From an uncultured Ruminococcus sp. (GTDB lineage: Bacteria; Bacillota; Clostridia; Oscillospirales; CAG-272), in the NCBI GenBank assembly GCA_902762505.1, contig CACWOQ010000006.1, positions 1 to 56,822 on the forward strand: DNA of 56,822 bases. Reading direction: 5' to 3'. Shown piece by piece: positions 8,789 to 16,593 of this stretch. Position 1 is the first letter of the stretch. Each line of letters begins with the position of its first letter. Under the pieces are notes generated by a model, which worked only from the letters and a program-made list of their open reading frames with translations, was not told where the DNA came from and made no database searches. The position numbers were made by a program, and so were the translations under genes.

Positions 8789-9385
8789 ATGGCTGATTAT
8801 ATCTATCCCGTCGCCCGGCTGATAGACTGCTTCCGCAGACTGCCCGGCGTGGGATCGAAATCGGCGGCGAGAATGGCTTTCGGCGTGCTTGAAATGAGCG
8901 ACGAGGAGGCGGAGGAATTCCGCGCGGCGATAAAAGGCGTAAAGGAAGACGTGCACCGCTGTTCCGTCTGCTGCAATCTTTGCGACGGCGACAAATGCGC
9001 GATCTGCTCGGACACGTCAAGAGACGGCTCGGTAATCTGCGTGGTCGAGGATTCGCGTACCGTTGCCGCGCTTGAAAGATCGAACGAGTACAACGGCACA
9101 TATCACGTTCTCGGCGGCGTCATATCGCCGATGAACGGCATAACGCCGGACAGGCTCAACGTAAAAGAGCTTATAGGACGTCTGAGCGGCGGCGTGAAAG
9201 AGGTCATAATCGCCACGAACCCGAACATCGAGGGCGAGACCACCGCGGTGTATCTTTCCAAGCTCATACGCCCCCTCGGCATAAAGGTCACGAGGCTTGC
9301 GTACGGAGTCCCCGTCGGCGCGGATCTTGAATTCGCCGACAGCGAAACTCTTGCGCGCGCACTCGAAGGAAGGCGTGAATTCTGA
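8789..9385 (+). CDS. recR: Recombination mediator protein RecR
   Basis: The 198 residues match the standard RecR length. RecR works with RecO (and RecF) to load RecA on gapped DNA. Visible in order are an N-terminal helix-hairpin-helix with LPGVGSKSAARMAF and a C4 zinc finger (CSVCCNLCDGDKCAIC). A Toprim domain follows, starting at VICVVEDSRTV and containing the conserved NPNIEGETTA stretch, and the C-terminal RLAYGVPVGADLE and ALEGRREF are typical. The start ATG lies 1 base beyond the ybaB stop, implying coupled translation. The gene ends at the shared terminator 9387-9416. Confidence 0.97.
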   Translation: MADYIYPVARLIDCFRRLPGVGSKSAARMAFGVLEMSDEEAEEFRAAIKGVKEDVHRCSVCCNLCDGDKCAICSDTSRDGSVICVVEDSRTVAALERSNEYNGTYHVLGGVISPMNGITPDRLNVKELIGRLSGGVKEVIIATNPNIEGETTAVYLSKLIRPLGIKVTRLAYGVPVGADLEFADSETLARALEGRREF

Positions 9386-9386
9386 T

Positions 9387-9416
9387 AAAAAAAACGGCGC
9401 GACCGCCGTTTTTTTA
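9387..9416. terminator. Bidirectional terminator between recR and the zinc-ribbon gene
   Basis: The stem CGGCG/CGCCG (9395-9399 with 9404-9408) closes the loop CGAC and is flanked by runs of A on the left and T on the right, so it works in both directions. The leftward gene's stop codon (9414-9416) lies within its flank. Confidence 0.9.
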
Positions 9417-10661
9417 CATTCTCTGCATATATCCTTTTATCGTGAAGCCTTCGACCGGCTCGCCCTTCGGCGTCTGTATCAGTTTATCGTAAAAGCCGCG
9501 CAGGTTCCCGAACGCGCCGACCGTCAGGACGCCGCTTACCTCGGACGGATCCACCGTTGTGACAAAGGGATCCTTTTCCCAGCTGTCCGCCGTTGACGTA
9601 TATCCGAGTCCGCGCATCGCGCGGACGTACCGTTCCGGGCTGCCTTCATCCGTTATATCGGAGAATTCGACCGACCATCCGTCGCCGTCAAAGCCGAACA
9701 GGTGGAGGGTGTGACGGGCGGGCTTGTCGCTCGCTTTGAACGCCTCTGTCATATTGAACCCGAGAGATACGGGCGATCCGTCGTCGATCATCTTGACGGG
9801 CTTTATGAAAAACCTCGCCTTCAAGGATTCGCATTTGAACAGATCGGCGGAAAGCACCGCACAGCCGGTCTCCGTAACGTTCATGCCGTCGTCCGCGGTA
9901 TACAGTCTCAGAGTAAGCGCGGTGACGGTCTTTCCGTCATCGGTTTTATCTTTTTCAACGAAGACGACCGCCATATCGCGTTCGGCTCTTTTTCTGTCCG
10001 TTTTATGGAAATTGCCGATAACGTACGCGGCGACGCCCTCATTAAGATCGTCCTCCCCGTACGAGAACCAGCCCTCTCCGCCGGAGACGAAGCCGAAGCT
10101 GAACGTCACTCCGCCGGTAAGATCCGCGTTATTTGAAAGCAGCTCTTCCTTCACGTACCTTTCAAGCGCGCGCCTGTAATTCGGAAAATGCTTTTCGTAT
10201 TCCGCGGTGAAAAGCTCCGTGATCCGGCGCGATACGGCGCCGTACCCCTCTGGCCGGCTCATATATCCGTTTGCCGAGACGGTCTTTCCGTCCGGCAGCG
10301 TCGCGTAAAACAAAAAGCTTTCGCCGTCCATGACGTCCCGGGCGCTTTTGTTGAAGCCGTTCCACGACGCGACGTTCCCGGACTCCAGAATATCAAACAG
10401 CTCCCGAACGAAACCGTCGCCGACCTCAAATACCTTCGCGTCGCGCGCAGACACGCCCTCGAGCCTGACGGATACGACGTGACTGCCGCTTCGTTCCGTC
10501 AGTCTGTACGTCCTCCCGGAATTGAACATCATACCGCTCCACGAAAGCTCAAAGAGCCTTTTTTCCGCGGGAAGGACCGGCGCGCCGGTCGCCGTCCCGC
10601 ATTCGGGGCAGAATTTAAGACCCTCTTCAAGCCTTGATCCGCATTCCGGGCAAAACTTCAT
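9414..10661 (-). CDS. Zinc-ribbon protein of unknown function
   Basis: 415 residues. The first 25 hold a double CxxC zinc ribbon (CPECGSR and CPECGTA), the rest is unfamiliar. The body is mixed alpha/beta with many aromatic and acidic residues and no membrane segment. A part around residues 40-110 (FELSWSGMMFNSGRTYRLTE) reads like a beta-sandwich. Such clostridial zinc-ribbon proteins are often membrane-system partners or regulators, but nothing here proves a role. It is the last gene of a leftward three-gene unit after the membrane-anchored protein and the phosphodiester glycosidase, with a 21-bp gap and a GAGAGGAG ribosome site. Confidence 0.75.
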   Translation of the reverse strand: MKFCPECGSRLEEGLKFCPECGTATGAPVLPAEKRLFELSWSGMMFNSGRTYRLTERSGSHVVSVRLEGVSARDAKVFEVGDGFVRELFDILESGNVASWNGFNKSARDVMDGESFLFYATLPDGKTVSANGYMSRPEGYGAVSRRITELFTAEYEKHFPNYRRALERYVKEELLSNNADLTGGVTFSFGFVSGGEGWFSYGEDDLNEGVAAYVIGNFHKTDRKRAERDMAVVFVEKDKTDDGKTVTALTLRLYTADDGMNVTETGCAVLSADLFKCESLKARFFIKPVKMIDDGSPVSLGFNMTEAFKASDKPARHTLHLFGFDGDGWSVEFSDITDEGSPERYVRAMRGLGYTSTADSWEKDPFVTTVDPSEVSGVLTVGAFGNLRGFYDKLIQTPKGEPVEGFTIKGYMQRM

Positions 10662-10682
10662 GACGTTCTCCTCTCTTTTCCG

Positions 10683-11774
10683 TCATCTCGTGACCATATG
10701 GTATATTTTATACTCTCCGTCTATCTTATGCAAGTATATCGTAAAGTCACAGCGGTCGATATAATCGTCTTTTCCTTTTTTGGTAAGATGGTGATCGAAG
10801 CTGACGCGGCAGGATATCGCGTCACCGTAATCGAAGAACTCCGACGCCTGCTCGTTTTCGAAAAAGTAGCCGTTGTGCTCCCACACGTAGCTGCCCGGAT
10901 TGTCATAGATGCGCTGATAAAGCTCGGTTCCGGGGTCGAAATATTCCGAAAACGTCGCAAATTTCGCGTCGTTCTGCATATATACGGCGTACCGTTTCAT
11001 GGCGTTGAGCACGTACGCGGAGTATTCCTCGGCGAGCTTTTCGCTGTATTCGTACCGGCAGGAATAAACGCGGTTCTCCTCATCGTACGACAGGGCGACT
11101 TCCTCTCCGTTCATATCCGTTACCCTGATCTCCGGCACGGCGTAGATCCCCGTCACCGTATACGATTTGTAAGTAAAGAGGAACGCGCCCTCGGGCACGG
11201 AGTCCCTCTCGTCGTTTTTGACGCCGCTTGACGTCAAAAATTTCTCCGGTATCGGCTGACCGGCGGCGTACGCCGTGAATTTGTCCGGCAGGACGACGCT
11301 GACGTACTCCGATGGCTCGCCGTAGTACAGAGTCACCGTGTCAAGCTCGTAGGAAACGAGTCCGCGTTTGCTTTTCCCGTCCTTTTCACGTATCGAGAAC
11401 CTCGCCACGGGCTCTCCGCCGGCTCTGACGCTCACGACTCTGCGGTTCGTTCCGGCGACGTATCCGTACGTCATTTTCTTCCCGCGCAGGCGCGAGGCGA
11501 AGTTTTCCACCGCGTCCTCATAAGTATCGGGCGCGTTGTATTCGGGCTTTACGCCGTACAGCGCGATGAGCGTTTTCGCGTCAGGCTCTTCAAAGTATTT
11601 TTCAAATATCCGCTCCACCTCGTATTTCGGCTGTGACGCCTCGTACTCGGCGAGCCATTCGGTCACCGGCTTCTGCAGCAGGATAACGGCGATCATCCCG
11701 GCGGCGATTATGACGCACAGCGCGATATAGAACAAAAGCGACGACCATCTGAATCCGAATGCTTTTTCCTTCAT
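10683..11774 (-). CDS. Membrane-anchored extracytoplasmic protein, unknown
   Basis: 363 residues from ATG 11774. A short basic N-terminus is followed by a single membrane segment (about residues 12-32) and a long, probably extracellular, region rich in Tyr, Glu and Asp. It has no lipobox, so it is likely a type II anchored protein. The first 110 residues after the membrane look like a NTF2-type or docking module, but this is only an impression. The start was chosen because GGAG sits at a suitable distance and the phosphodiester glycosidase stop codon lies 1 base upstream. That spacing indicates an operon and a possible role in the same envelope process. Confidence 0.7.
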   Translation of the reverse strand: MKEKAFGFRWSSLLFYIALCVIIAAGMIAVILLQKPVTEWLAEYEASQPKYEVERIFEKYFEEPDAKTLIALYGVKPEYNAPDTYEDAVENFASRLRGKKMTYGYVAGTNRRVVSVRAGGEPVARFSIREKDGKSKRGLVSYELDTVTLYYGEPSEYVSVVLPDKFTAYAAGQPIPEKFLTSSGVKNDERDSVPEGAFLFTYKSYTVTGIYAVPEIRVTDMNGEEVALSYDEENRVYSCRYEYSEKLAEEYSAYVLNAMKRYAVYMQNDAKFATFSEYFDPGTELYQRIYDNPGSYVWEHNGYFFENEQASEFFDYGDAISCRVSFDHHLTKKGKDDYIDRCDFTIYLHKIDGEYKIYHMVTR

Positions 11775-11775
11775 A

Positions 11776-12984
11776 TCACTGCTCCACCACAAAGAACGTC
11801 GGCAAATATCTCGGCTTTGTGAAAGCCTTATATTTGTTTACGAGACCGAGCTTCTGATACTCGTCAAGCTCCGATTCGTCAACGCCGTATTTTTTAATAT
11901 AGTTTTTGTAATACATCATGGACGAGGAGCCGCCGTCGAGCATGGCGGCGTTGACCGCGCCGTATTTTATCATCATGTCGATGATATCGTCGTAGTCTGC
12001 TCCGAGAGACGACGCGGAGCGTCCGTCCGTAACGATGAATATGAATTTTCCGTCCGCGCGCTGACCTATCGCCGTGCGCTGCGCCTTTCCCTTGTTGTTA
12101 GGCGCGTAATAGCAGACCGTTTTGCCGTTCACGGTCGAAATGAGCACGTTGTTTGTCTGGAATGACAGCCCGTCGCGCACGCCGAGGGCGTCCGCCTCCT
12201 GCCGCGTCATTGACTCTCTGACTATGAGATTATTACTGTTGTCTATACCGATGAACGTTCTCTTTTTCCCGTCGTCCCAGACGCATTTGCCCTGAGAGTA
12301 CGTGAGACCGATCGGACGCTCTCCGAGCCCTACTCCGCCGGTATCCTTGAATTCTCCGCCGTTTATCACCGCCACGGCGTTATACTTTTTCGCTGCGTCG
12401 TATATCTGTATGCCGCGTCTCGCGTCCTCGAATTTATTGCTTGACACACCGACGAAAACCTTCGCCGGATCGTGTACTATCATAACGTACGCACGGAACG
12501 TGCCGGCGCTGTCACTGTGGAATTCTATGCCGTCGGAAATATCGGGGGGCGGAGCGTCCGGATCGTCGTCTCCGGGGACGTATACGGGACCCGGAACGTC
12601 GGATCCGCCGTGGATCGGCTCGATATCAAGCTCCTCCGGCTCTTTTTCCTTGCTTGCGTTCACTATCCGCTCGACCTCCGCGTCGTCAAGAAAAAGCCCC
12701 GGGACCCATTTTGTGGCGGACGCCTGCATCGCAGACAGAACAAGCGTGTCCCTGAACGTGGGGGACGGTCCGTTCGCCACCGTACCGAGCGTCTTAAATA
12801 CCGCGAAAACGGCGAGAAAAACGAGAGTGACGGCGAGAAGGAAAATGCGGTACAGAAGGCGCAGGAAAAATCCGGCGTAGTATTTGCCGCCGTACTTCTT
12901 TTCCTTTCCGCCGGTCCTGACGATCCTGTACTTTTTTGTCTGACCGCTCATCACGGCTGTTTTTTTCTTTTCTTCTTTTTTCAT
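11776..12984 (-). CDS. Phosphodiester glycosidase (NAGPA/DUF2233) family protein
   Basis: 402 residues. A basic N-terminus (K/R-rich) precedes one membrane segment at about 37-62, then a linker rich in Asp and Pro, then the phosphodiester glycosidase domain (about 150-390). Family hallmarks are visible: VAVINGGEF, ERPIGLTYSQG, KAQRTAIGQR, IVTDGRSASSLGADYDD and NAAMLDGGSSSMM. Human NAGPA uncovers the mannose-6-phosphate marker; bacterial relatives are usually linked to exopolysaccharide or cell-wall glycan maturation. The active domain should face outside. It is the first gene of the unit and has its own promoter at 13023-13051. AGGTGA precedes the start. Confidence 0.87.
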   Translation of the reverse strand: MKKEEKKKTAVMSGQTKKYRIVRTGGKEKKYGGKYYAGFFLRLLYRIFLLAVTLVFLAVFAVFKTLGTVANGPSPTFRDTLVLSAMQASATKWVPGLFLDDAEVERIVNASKEKEPEELDIEPIHGGSDVPGPVYVPGDDDPDAPPPDISDGIEFHSDSAGTFRAYVMIVHDPAKVFVGVSSNKFEDARRGIQIYDAAKKYNAVAVINGGEFKDTGGVGLGERPIGLTYSQGKCVWDDGKKRTFIGIDNSNNLIVRESMTRQEADALGVRDGLSFQTNNVLISTVNGKTVCYYAPNNKGKAQRTAIGQRADGKFIFIVTDGRSASSLGADYDDIIDMMIKYGAVNAAMLDGGSSSMMYYKNYIKKYGVDESELDEYQKLGLVNKYKAFTKPRYLPTFFVVEQ

Positions 12985-13022
12985 AAATCACCTGTCATAA
13001 ACCGTCATAATTCGACATCTTT

Positions 13023-13051
13023 ATTATAACATGATAAAAGCAAAAAATCAA
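13023..13051 (-). promoter_or_regulatory. Promoter for the glycosidase operon
   Basis: Leftward TTGATT (13046-13051), a 17-bp spacer and TATAAT (13023-13028). It stands back to back with the acetyltransferase promoter. Confidence 0.8.
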
Positions 13052-13083
13052 CCCCTTTTTTTATTTTATTTTTCACGGCGGTA

Positions 13084-13112
13084 TTGACTTTTCATCCGTG
13101 CGGTAGTATCAT
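13084..13112 (+). promoter_or_regulatory. Promoter for the acetyltransferase operon
   Basis: TTGACT (13084-13089), a 17-bp spacer and TATCAT (13107-13112). The start of transcription near 13119 is close to the ATG at 13129, so the leader is very short. Confidence 0.78.
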
Positions 13113-13128
13113 ATATCAGACGGGGGTG

Positions 13129-13659
13129 ATGATCACGGATCAGCTTATCATGAGATGGAAAAAGACCTCCCTGCCGGATCCGCCGGACTGGGGAGAATAC
13201 GTCTGCCGCGCGTTCAACGGCTCGGACGGCGACATAGACGCGTGGCTCGGGATAGTCGCCTGCGGGCTGACGGACGGCGTGCTTGACCGTGAATTTTTCT
13301 ATGACTGCATGTACTCGCACGGCGAGCTTGAATACGACAAATTCTTCATCGTTGAATGCTCCGGGGTCCCGGCGGCGACGCTTGCCGTCATATGCGACTA
13401 TGAAAAAAAGGAAGGTTATATCCACATGGTCGCCTGCAAGCCGGAATTTCGGGGGCGCGGCATCGGCGCGAGGCTCAACACGGAGGCTGTGAGGGCTCTC
13501 ATATCAGCCGGTATGCTGACCGCGTATCTGACCACGGACGATTTCCGCATCCCGGCGATAAAAAGCTATCTTCGCGCCGGGTTTTATCCGGATATGATAA
13601 ACGAAGAACACAGGAAAAGATGGGCGGACGTCCTCGCCCGGATCGGAGAAAAAACATGA
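13129..13659 (+). CDS. GNAT family N-acetyltransferase
   Basis: 176 residues. GNAT enzymes move an acetyl group from acetyl-CoA to an amine. The acetyl-CoA-binding motif A is plain: YIHMVACKPEFRGRGIGARL, with the loop RGRGIGA. Motif B follows, with AIKSYLRAGFYPDM near the end. The substrate cannot be told. The start is uncertain. ATG 13129 was chosen because the promoter would start transcription near 13119, but the G-rich ribosome-site-like tract at 13122-13127 is only about 1-2 bases away. A leaderless-like or GTG 13126 start is possible. The stop overlaps the next ATG (ATGA). Confidence 0.85.
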   Translation: MITDQLIMRWKKTSLPDPPDWGEYVCRAFNGSDGDIDAWLGIVACGLTDGVLDREFFYDCMYSHGELEYDKFFIVECSGVPAATLAVICDYEKKEGYIHMVACKPEFRGRGIGARLNTEAVRALISAGMLTAYLTTDDFRIPAIKSYLRAGFYPDMINEEHRKRWADVLARIGEKT

Positions 13660-14522
13660 AAAGGATCATACCGGCGCTGCTATTATGCGCGGTCTTACTT
13701 TTGAGCGGCTGCAAAACGTTCGGCGTGATGAGCTTTGAAACGTACGACGGCAGCGGCGGTTACACGGCGGCTGCCGGGACCGTCAAGCTCGAGGGCGTGA
13801 CCTCGATAAACATTGACTGGATCTACGGCAGCGTCCGGATAGAGGAATCGGACGTTTCCGCCGTCACCTTTTCCGAGGTAAGCACGGCTGACGGAAAAAC
13901 AGACGCGCTCGGTCAGATACAGAAGGACAGCGAGCTTACGGAAAGCCTCAGAATGAGATATATTCTGTCCGACGGCGAGCTTACCGTGAAATACTGCAAA
14001 TCTGGTCTGCGCGTCCGCTACGGAGCCGTCGCGGATCTGAAAAAGGATCTGACCGTTTACGTCCCTTCGGGAACGTCGCTCAAAAGAGTAACCGTTAACT
14101 CGGTATCGTCAGATATTTACATGTACGGGATCGAGGCGGACACGGCGGACGTGAACGGAGTATCCTCCGCCGGGATCAAGATCGTCGATTGCAAAATAAA
14201 GGATCTGTCCGCGTACGCGGTATCCGGCAATATAGAGCTTGACTTCAAAGAAACGCCGGAAAAGACGGACGTCGGCGCCGTGTCGGGGCAAATAAAGCTC
14301 AGCCTTCCGTCCGTGACTGATCTGAAATGCTCCGCAACGGCGGGCGACGTGACGCTCGAGCTTGAGAGCGCCGATTTCAGCCTGACGGCGACCGGCATAC
14401 ATCCCTTATCCGTGACAGGCTTCGAATACTCTGAAAAAGACTCTGTATATACGTTCGGCAGCGGCTCCGGCAGCGCCGAAATAAACTGTATTTCGGGAAA
14501 AGTGAGGATCGTTTCAAAATGA
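13656..14522 (+). CDS. DUF4097-family lipoprotein
   Basis: 288 residues. The signal peptide ends in the lipobox LLSGC with Cys19 as the predicted lipidated residue. The mature part is repetitive beta-strand sequence, about residues 40-285, with recurring SGxI/SGxVxI elements such as SSDIYMYG, VSGNIELDF, VSGQIKLSL and ISGKVRIVS. This is the right-handed parallel beta pattern of DUF4097 adhesin-like proteins, whose exact role is unknown. It should sit on the outer face of the cytoplasmic membrane. It overlaps the acetyltransferase stop and the next gene's start by ATGA, so the three genes are one operon. Confidence 0.87.
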   Translation: MKRIIPALLLCAVLLLSGCKTFGVMSFETYDGSGGYTAAAGTVKLEGVTSINIDWIYGSVRIEESDVSAVTFSEVSTADGKTDALGQIQKDSELTESLRMRYILSDGELTVKYCKSGLRVRYGAVADLKKDLTVYVPSGTSLKRVTVNSVSSDIYMYGIEADTADVNGVSSAGIKIVDCKIKDLSAYAVSGNIELDFKETPEKTDVGAVSGQIKLSLPSVTDLKCSATAGDVTLELESADFSLTATGIHPLSVTGFEYSEKDSVYTFGSGSGSAEINCISGKVRIVSK

Positions 14523-15688
14523 GAAAATTAAGCGTTGGAGTCATAGGGCTCGGCTGCCGCGGATATTCGATGCTTCCTCTGCTCTGCGGGATGGAAAACT
14601 ACGATATAGTCTGCGTTTGCGACAGATATCACGACAGGACCGAGGCGGGCGTCAGGTTCGTTTCGGAATCGTACGGCAGACAGATAAAAGGCTTTGACGA
14701 CTGGCACGACGTTATAGCGTACAAGCCGGACGCCGTGCTTGTGATAACCGGCTGGGAGGATCACATGGCGATAAGCTTCGCGGCTATGGAGGCGGGCGTC
14801 GCCGTCGGCTGCGAGGTCGGCGGCGCGTACTCCGTCGACGACTGTTTCAAGCTCCTCGAGGTCAGCAGAAGGACCGGCACGCCGTTCATGCTTCTCGAAA
14901 ACTGCTGCTACGGCAGATACGAGATGATGGTTATGAACATGGTCGCGCAGGGACTTTTCGGCACGATCGTCAACTGCGAGGGCGGCTACCGCCACGACCT
15001 GCGCACGGAGGTGCTTCACGGCGCCGAAAACCGCCATTACAGACTTGAAAACTACAAGCACAGAAACTGTGAGAATTACCCCACGCACGATCTCGGACCG
15101 ATAGCGCAGGTGCTCGGCATCAACCGTGGCAACAGATTCGTTGAGCTGACGTCGTTTTCAAGCGCCGCCGCGGGTCTGAACGACTACGCGAGACTTCATA
15201 GCGACGTGCCCGCCGGGCTTGCGGATTATAAGTTCGCGCAGGGCGACGTGGTGAAGACGGTCATAAGATGCGAGGGCGGCCAGCTCGTAACGCTCACGCT
15301 CGATACAACGCTTCCCCGTCCGTACAGCCGCGGATTCACGGTGCAGGGCACGCGCGGAATGTACTGCGAGGACGGTAACTACATATACCTCGACCGCGAT
15401 CACGACGAGTCGATGCATTTCGACTGGTCTAAGCGCTGGGGCAACGCCGATACGTATTTTGAAAAATACGAGCATCCCGTCTGGGCGAAGTTTCTGCACG
15501 ACGGCGTCCGCGGAGGACACGGGGGCATGGACTATCTCGTTTACAACGAATTCGCGGAATGCCTGCTTGAAGGCAAGCCCTTCCCGATAACCGTGCTTGA
15601 CGCCGCCTGCTGGATGGCGGTGACGCCGCTTTCCGAGATTTCGATCAGAGAAGGCGCAACGGTCCGTTTCCCCGATTTCAAGGAATAA
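14519..15688 (+). CDS. Gfo/Idh/MocA family oxidoreductase
   Basis: 389 residues. It is an NAD(P)-dependent sugar or polyol dehydrogenase-type protein. The Rossmann fold opens with GVIGLGCRGYSML at residues 6-18, slightly altered from the usual GxGxxG. An acidic residue (VCDRYHD) ends the second strand, and the VGCEVGGAYSVDDC block is the counterpart of the usual EKP loop, but the Lys is absent (VGG instead of EKP). The C-terminal alpha/beta domain includes THDLGPIAQVLGI. The missing EKP lysine means the catalytic reaction may differ or be lost. It is the last gene of the operon and ends at the terminator 15695-15719. Confidence 0.88.
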   Translation: MRKLSVGVIGLGCRGYSMLPLLCGMENYDIVCVCDRYHDRTEAGVRFVSESYGRQIKGFDDWHDVIAYKPDAVLVITGWEDHMAISFAAMEAGVAVGCEVGGAYSVDDCFKLLEVSRRTGTPFMLLENCCYGRYEMMVMNMVAQGLFGTIVNCEGGYRHDLRTEVLHGAENRHYRLENYKHRNCENYPTHDLGPIAQVLGINRGNRFVELTSFSSAAAGLNDYARLHSDVPAGLADYKFAQGDVVKTVIRCEGGQLVTLTLDTTLPRPYSRGFTVQGTRGMYCEDGNYIYLDRDHDESMHFDWSKRWGNADTYFEKYEHPVWAKFLHDGVRGGHGGMDYLVYNEFAECLLEGKPFPITVLDAACWMAVTPLSEISIREGATVRFPDFKE

Positions 15689-15727
15689 AAAAAGCCGGTT
15701 GAAACAGCGTTTCAACCGGATCTTTTT
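15688..15727. terminator. Bidirectional terminator
   Basis: An 11-bp perfect stem (15695-15705 with 15709-15719, sequence CCGGTTGAAAC) and a 3-base loop are flanked by A-tract on the left and a T-rich stretch on the right. It serves the Gfo/Idh/MocA gene and the leftward DUF4358 gene. Confidence 0.92.
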
Positions 15728-15732
15728 ATTTG

Positions 15733-16443
15733 TCAGTCCTTGATCTCGCTTACTATCGCGTGATACAGCTCGACGGCGGAGCAGTCGGGATGATTCGCAA
15801 CGTAGCTCTGCGCGCGAAGCATGCTGACTTCCGTGTTGTCCGTTACGGCGTACACGACGAAGTTTCCGAATACGGAGACCTTGCCGGTCTCGATCATCTT
15901 GGCGTTTGTGCCGTTTTCGTCGTCGTAAAGCTTGAAGTCGTTGTTGTTTTTCTGCTTGTTGCGGCGGAACTCAGCCATGGCTTTTACTTCCTCGATATCA
16001 GCCGCATCCTTGACTTTGAGAACGGAGACCTCCATGATATACTGTCCCTGCGCTATGCGAAGTACGTATTCGTCAAGCTTGGTGAAGCCGGCGGGGAGCT
16101 TTACTTCCCACGTTTCCGTATCTATTTCCTTCTTTTCGGCGAACCACGAGGAGATATTCGCGTTGTCGGCGACCTTGTATCCCGTTGCTTCCACGGCTTC
16201 GGCGTTCACGTAAACGTCCGCAGCGACCCAATTCATCGTAACGTCGGGGACCGTAACGTCTTCGACGCCGGTATTCTGTCCGGTCTGCTCCTGCGTATCC
16301 GTCGTCCCTTCGGTGTCCGTGTTGTCCGGAGTCTTCTGAGTCTCAACGGTCGTCTGTTCGGGCTTGTCGCCTTCGCACGCCGTGAGCATAAAGGCGGCGG
16401 CAGTCATTAACGCCGCAAGCAGCACCGATACTGTTTTTTTCAT
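15733..16443 (-). CDS. DUF4358-containing lipoprotein
   Basis: 236 residues. The lipobox MLTAC gives Cys23, followed by a Thr-, Asp- and Gln-rich linker to about residue 75. The C-terminal domain (about 125-230) has the DUF4358 pattern: IMEVSVLKVKDAADIEEVK, a run of Lys, Asn and Asp residues, MIETGKVSVFGNFVVYAVTD and a VSMLRAQSYV ending. The role of the family is unknown. Translation starts at ATG 16443 behind AGGAAGG; an upstream in-frame ATG would sit before that site. Its promoter carries a palindrome like that of the his operon, so it may be controlled by the same regulator. Confidence 0.83.
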   Translation of the reverse strand: MKKTVSVLLAALMTAAAFMLTACEGDKPEQTTVETQKTPDNTDTEGTTDTQEQTGQNTGVEDVTVPDVTMNWVAADVYVNAEAVEATGYKVADNANISSWFAEKKEIDTETWEVKLPAGFTKLDEYVLRIAQGQYIMEVSVLKVKDAADIEEVKAMAEFRRNKQKNNNDFKLYDDENGTNAKMIETGKVSVFGNFVVYAVTDNTEVSMLRAQSYVANHPDCSAVELYHAIVSEIKD

Positions 16444-16500
16444 ATTTACTGAACCTTCCTGCATTCTGTAGTGATATTTTCAGCATTTTGCTGTAATCCG

Positions 16501-16528
16501 ATTTTACCACATTAAAGTGGAAAGTCAA
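16501..16528 (-). promoter_or_regulatory. Promoter with HisR-like operator (lipoprotein gene)
   Basis: Leftward TTGACT (16523-16528) and TAAAAT (16501-16506) are 16 bp apart. The spacer holds the imperfect palindrome CCACATTAAAGTGG (16507-16520), one mismatched pair, resembling the perfect palindrome in the his operon promoter. See findings. Confidence 0.7.
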
Positions 16529-16593
16529 GAAGAATTGCCGTTTGTTTACAATATTTCCTTATGATTTTACAAAGCTGTCTACGCTGATTAACT

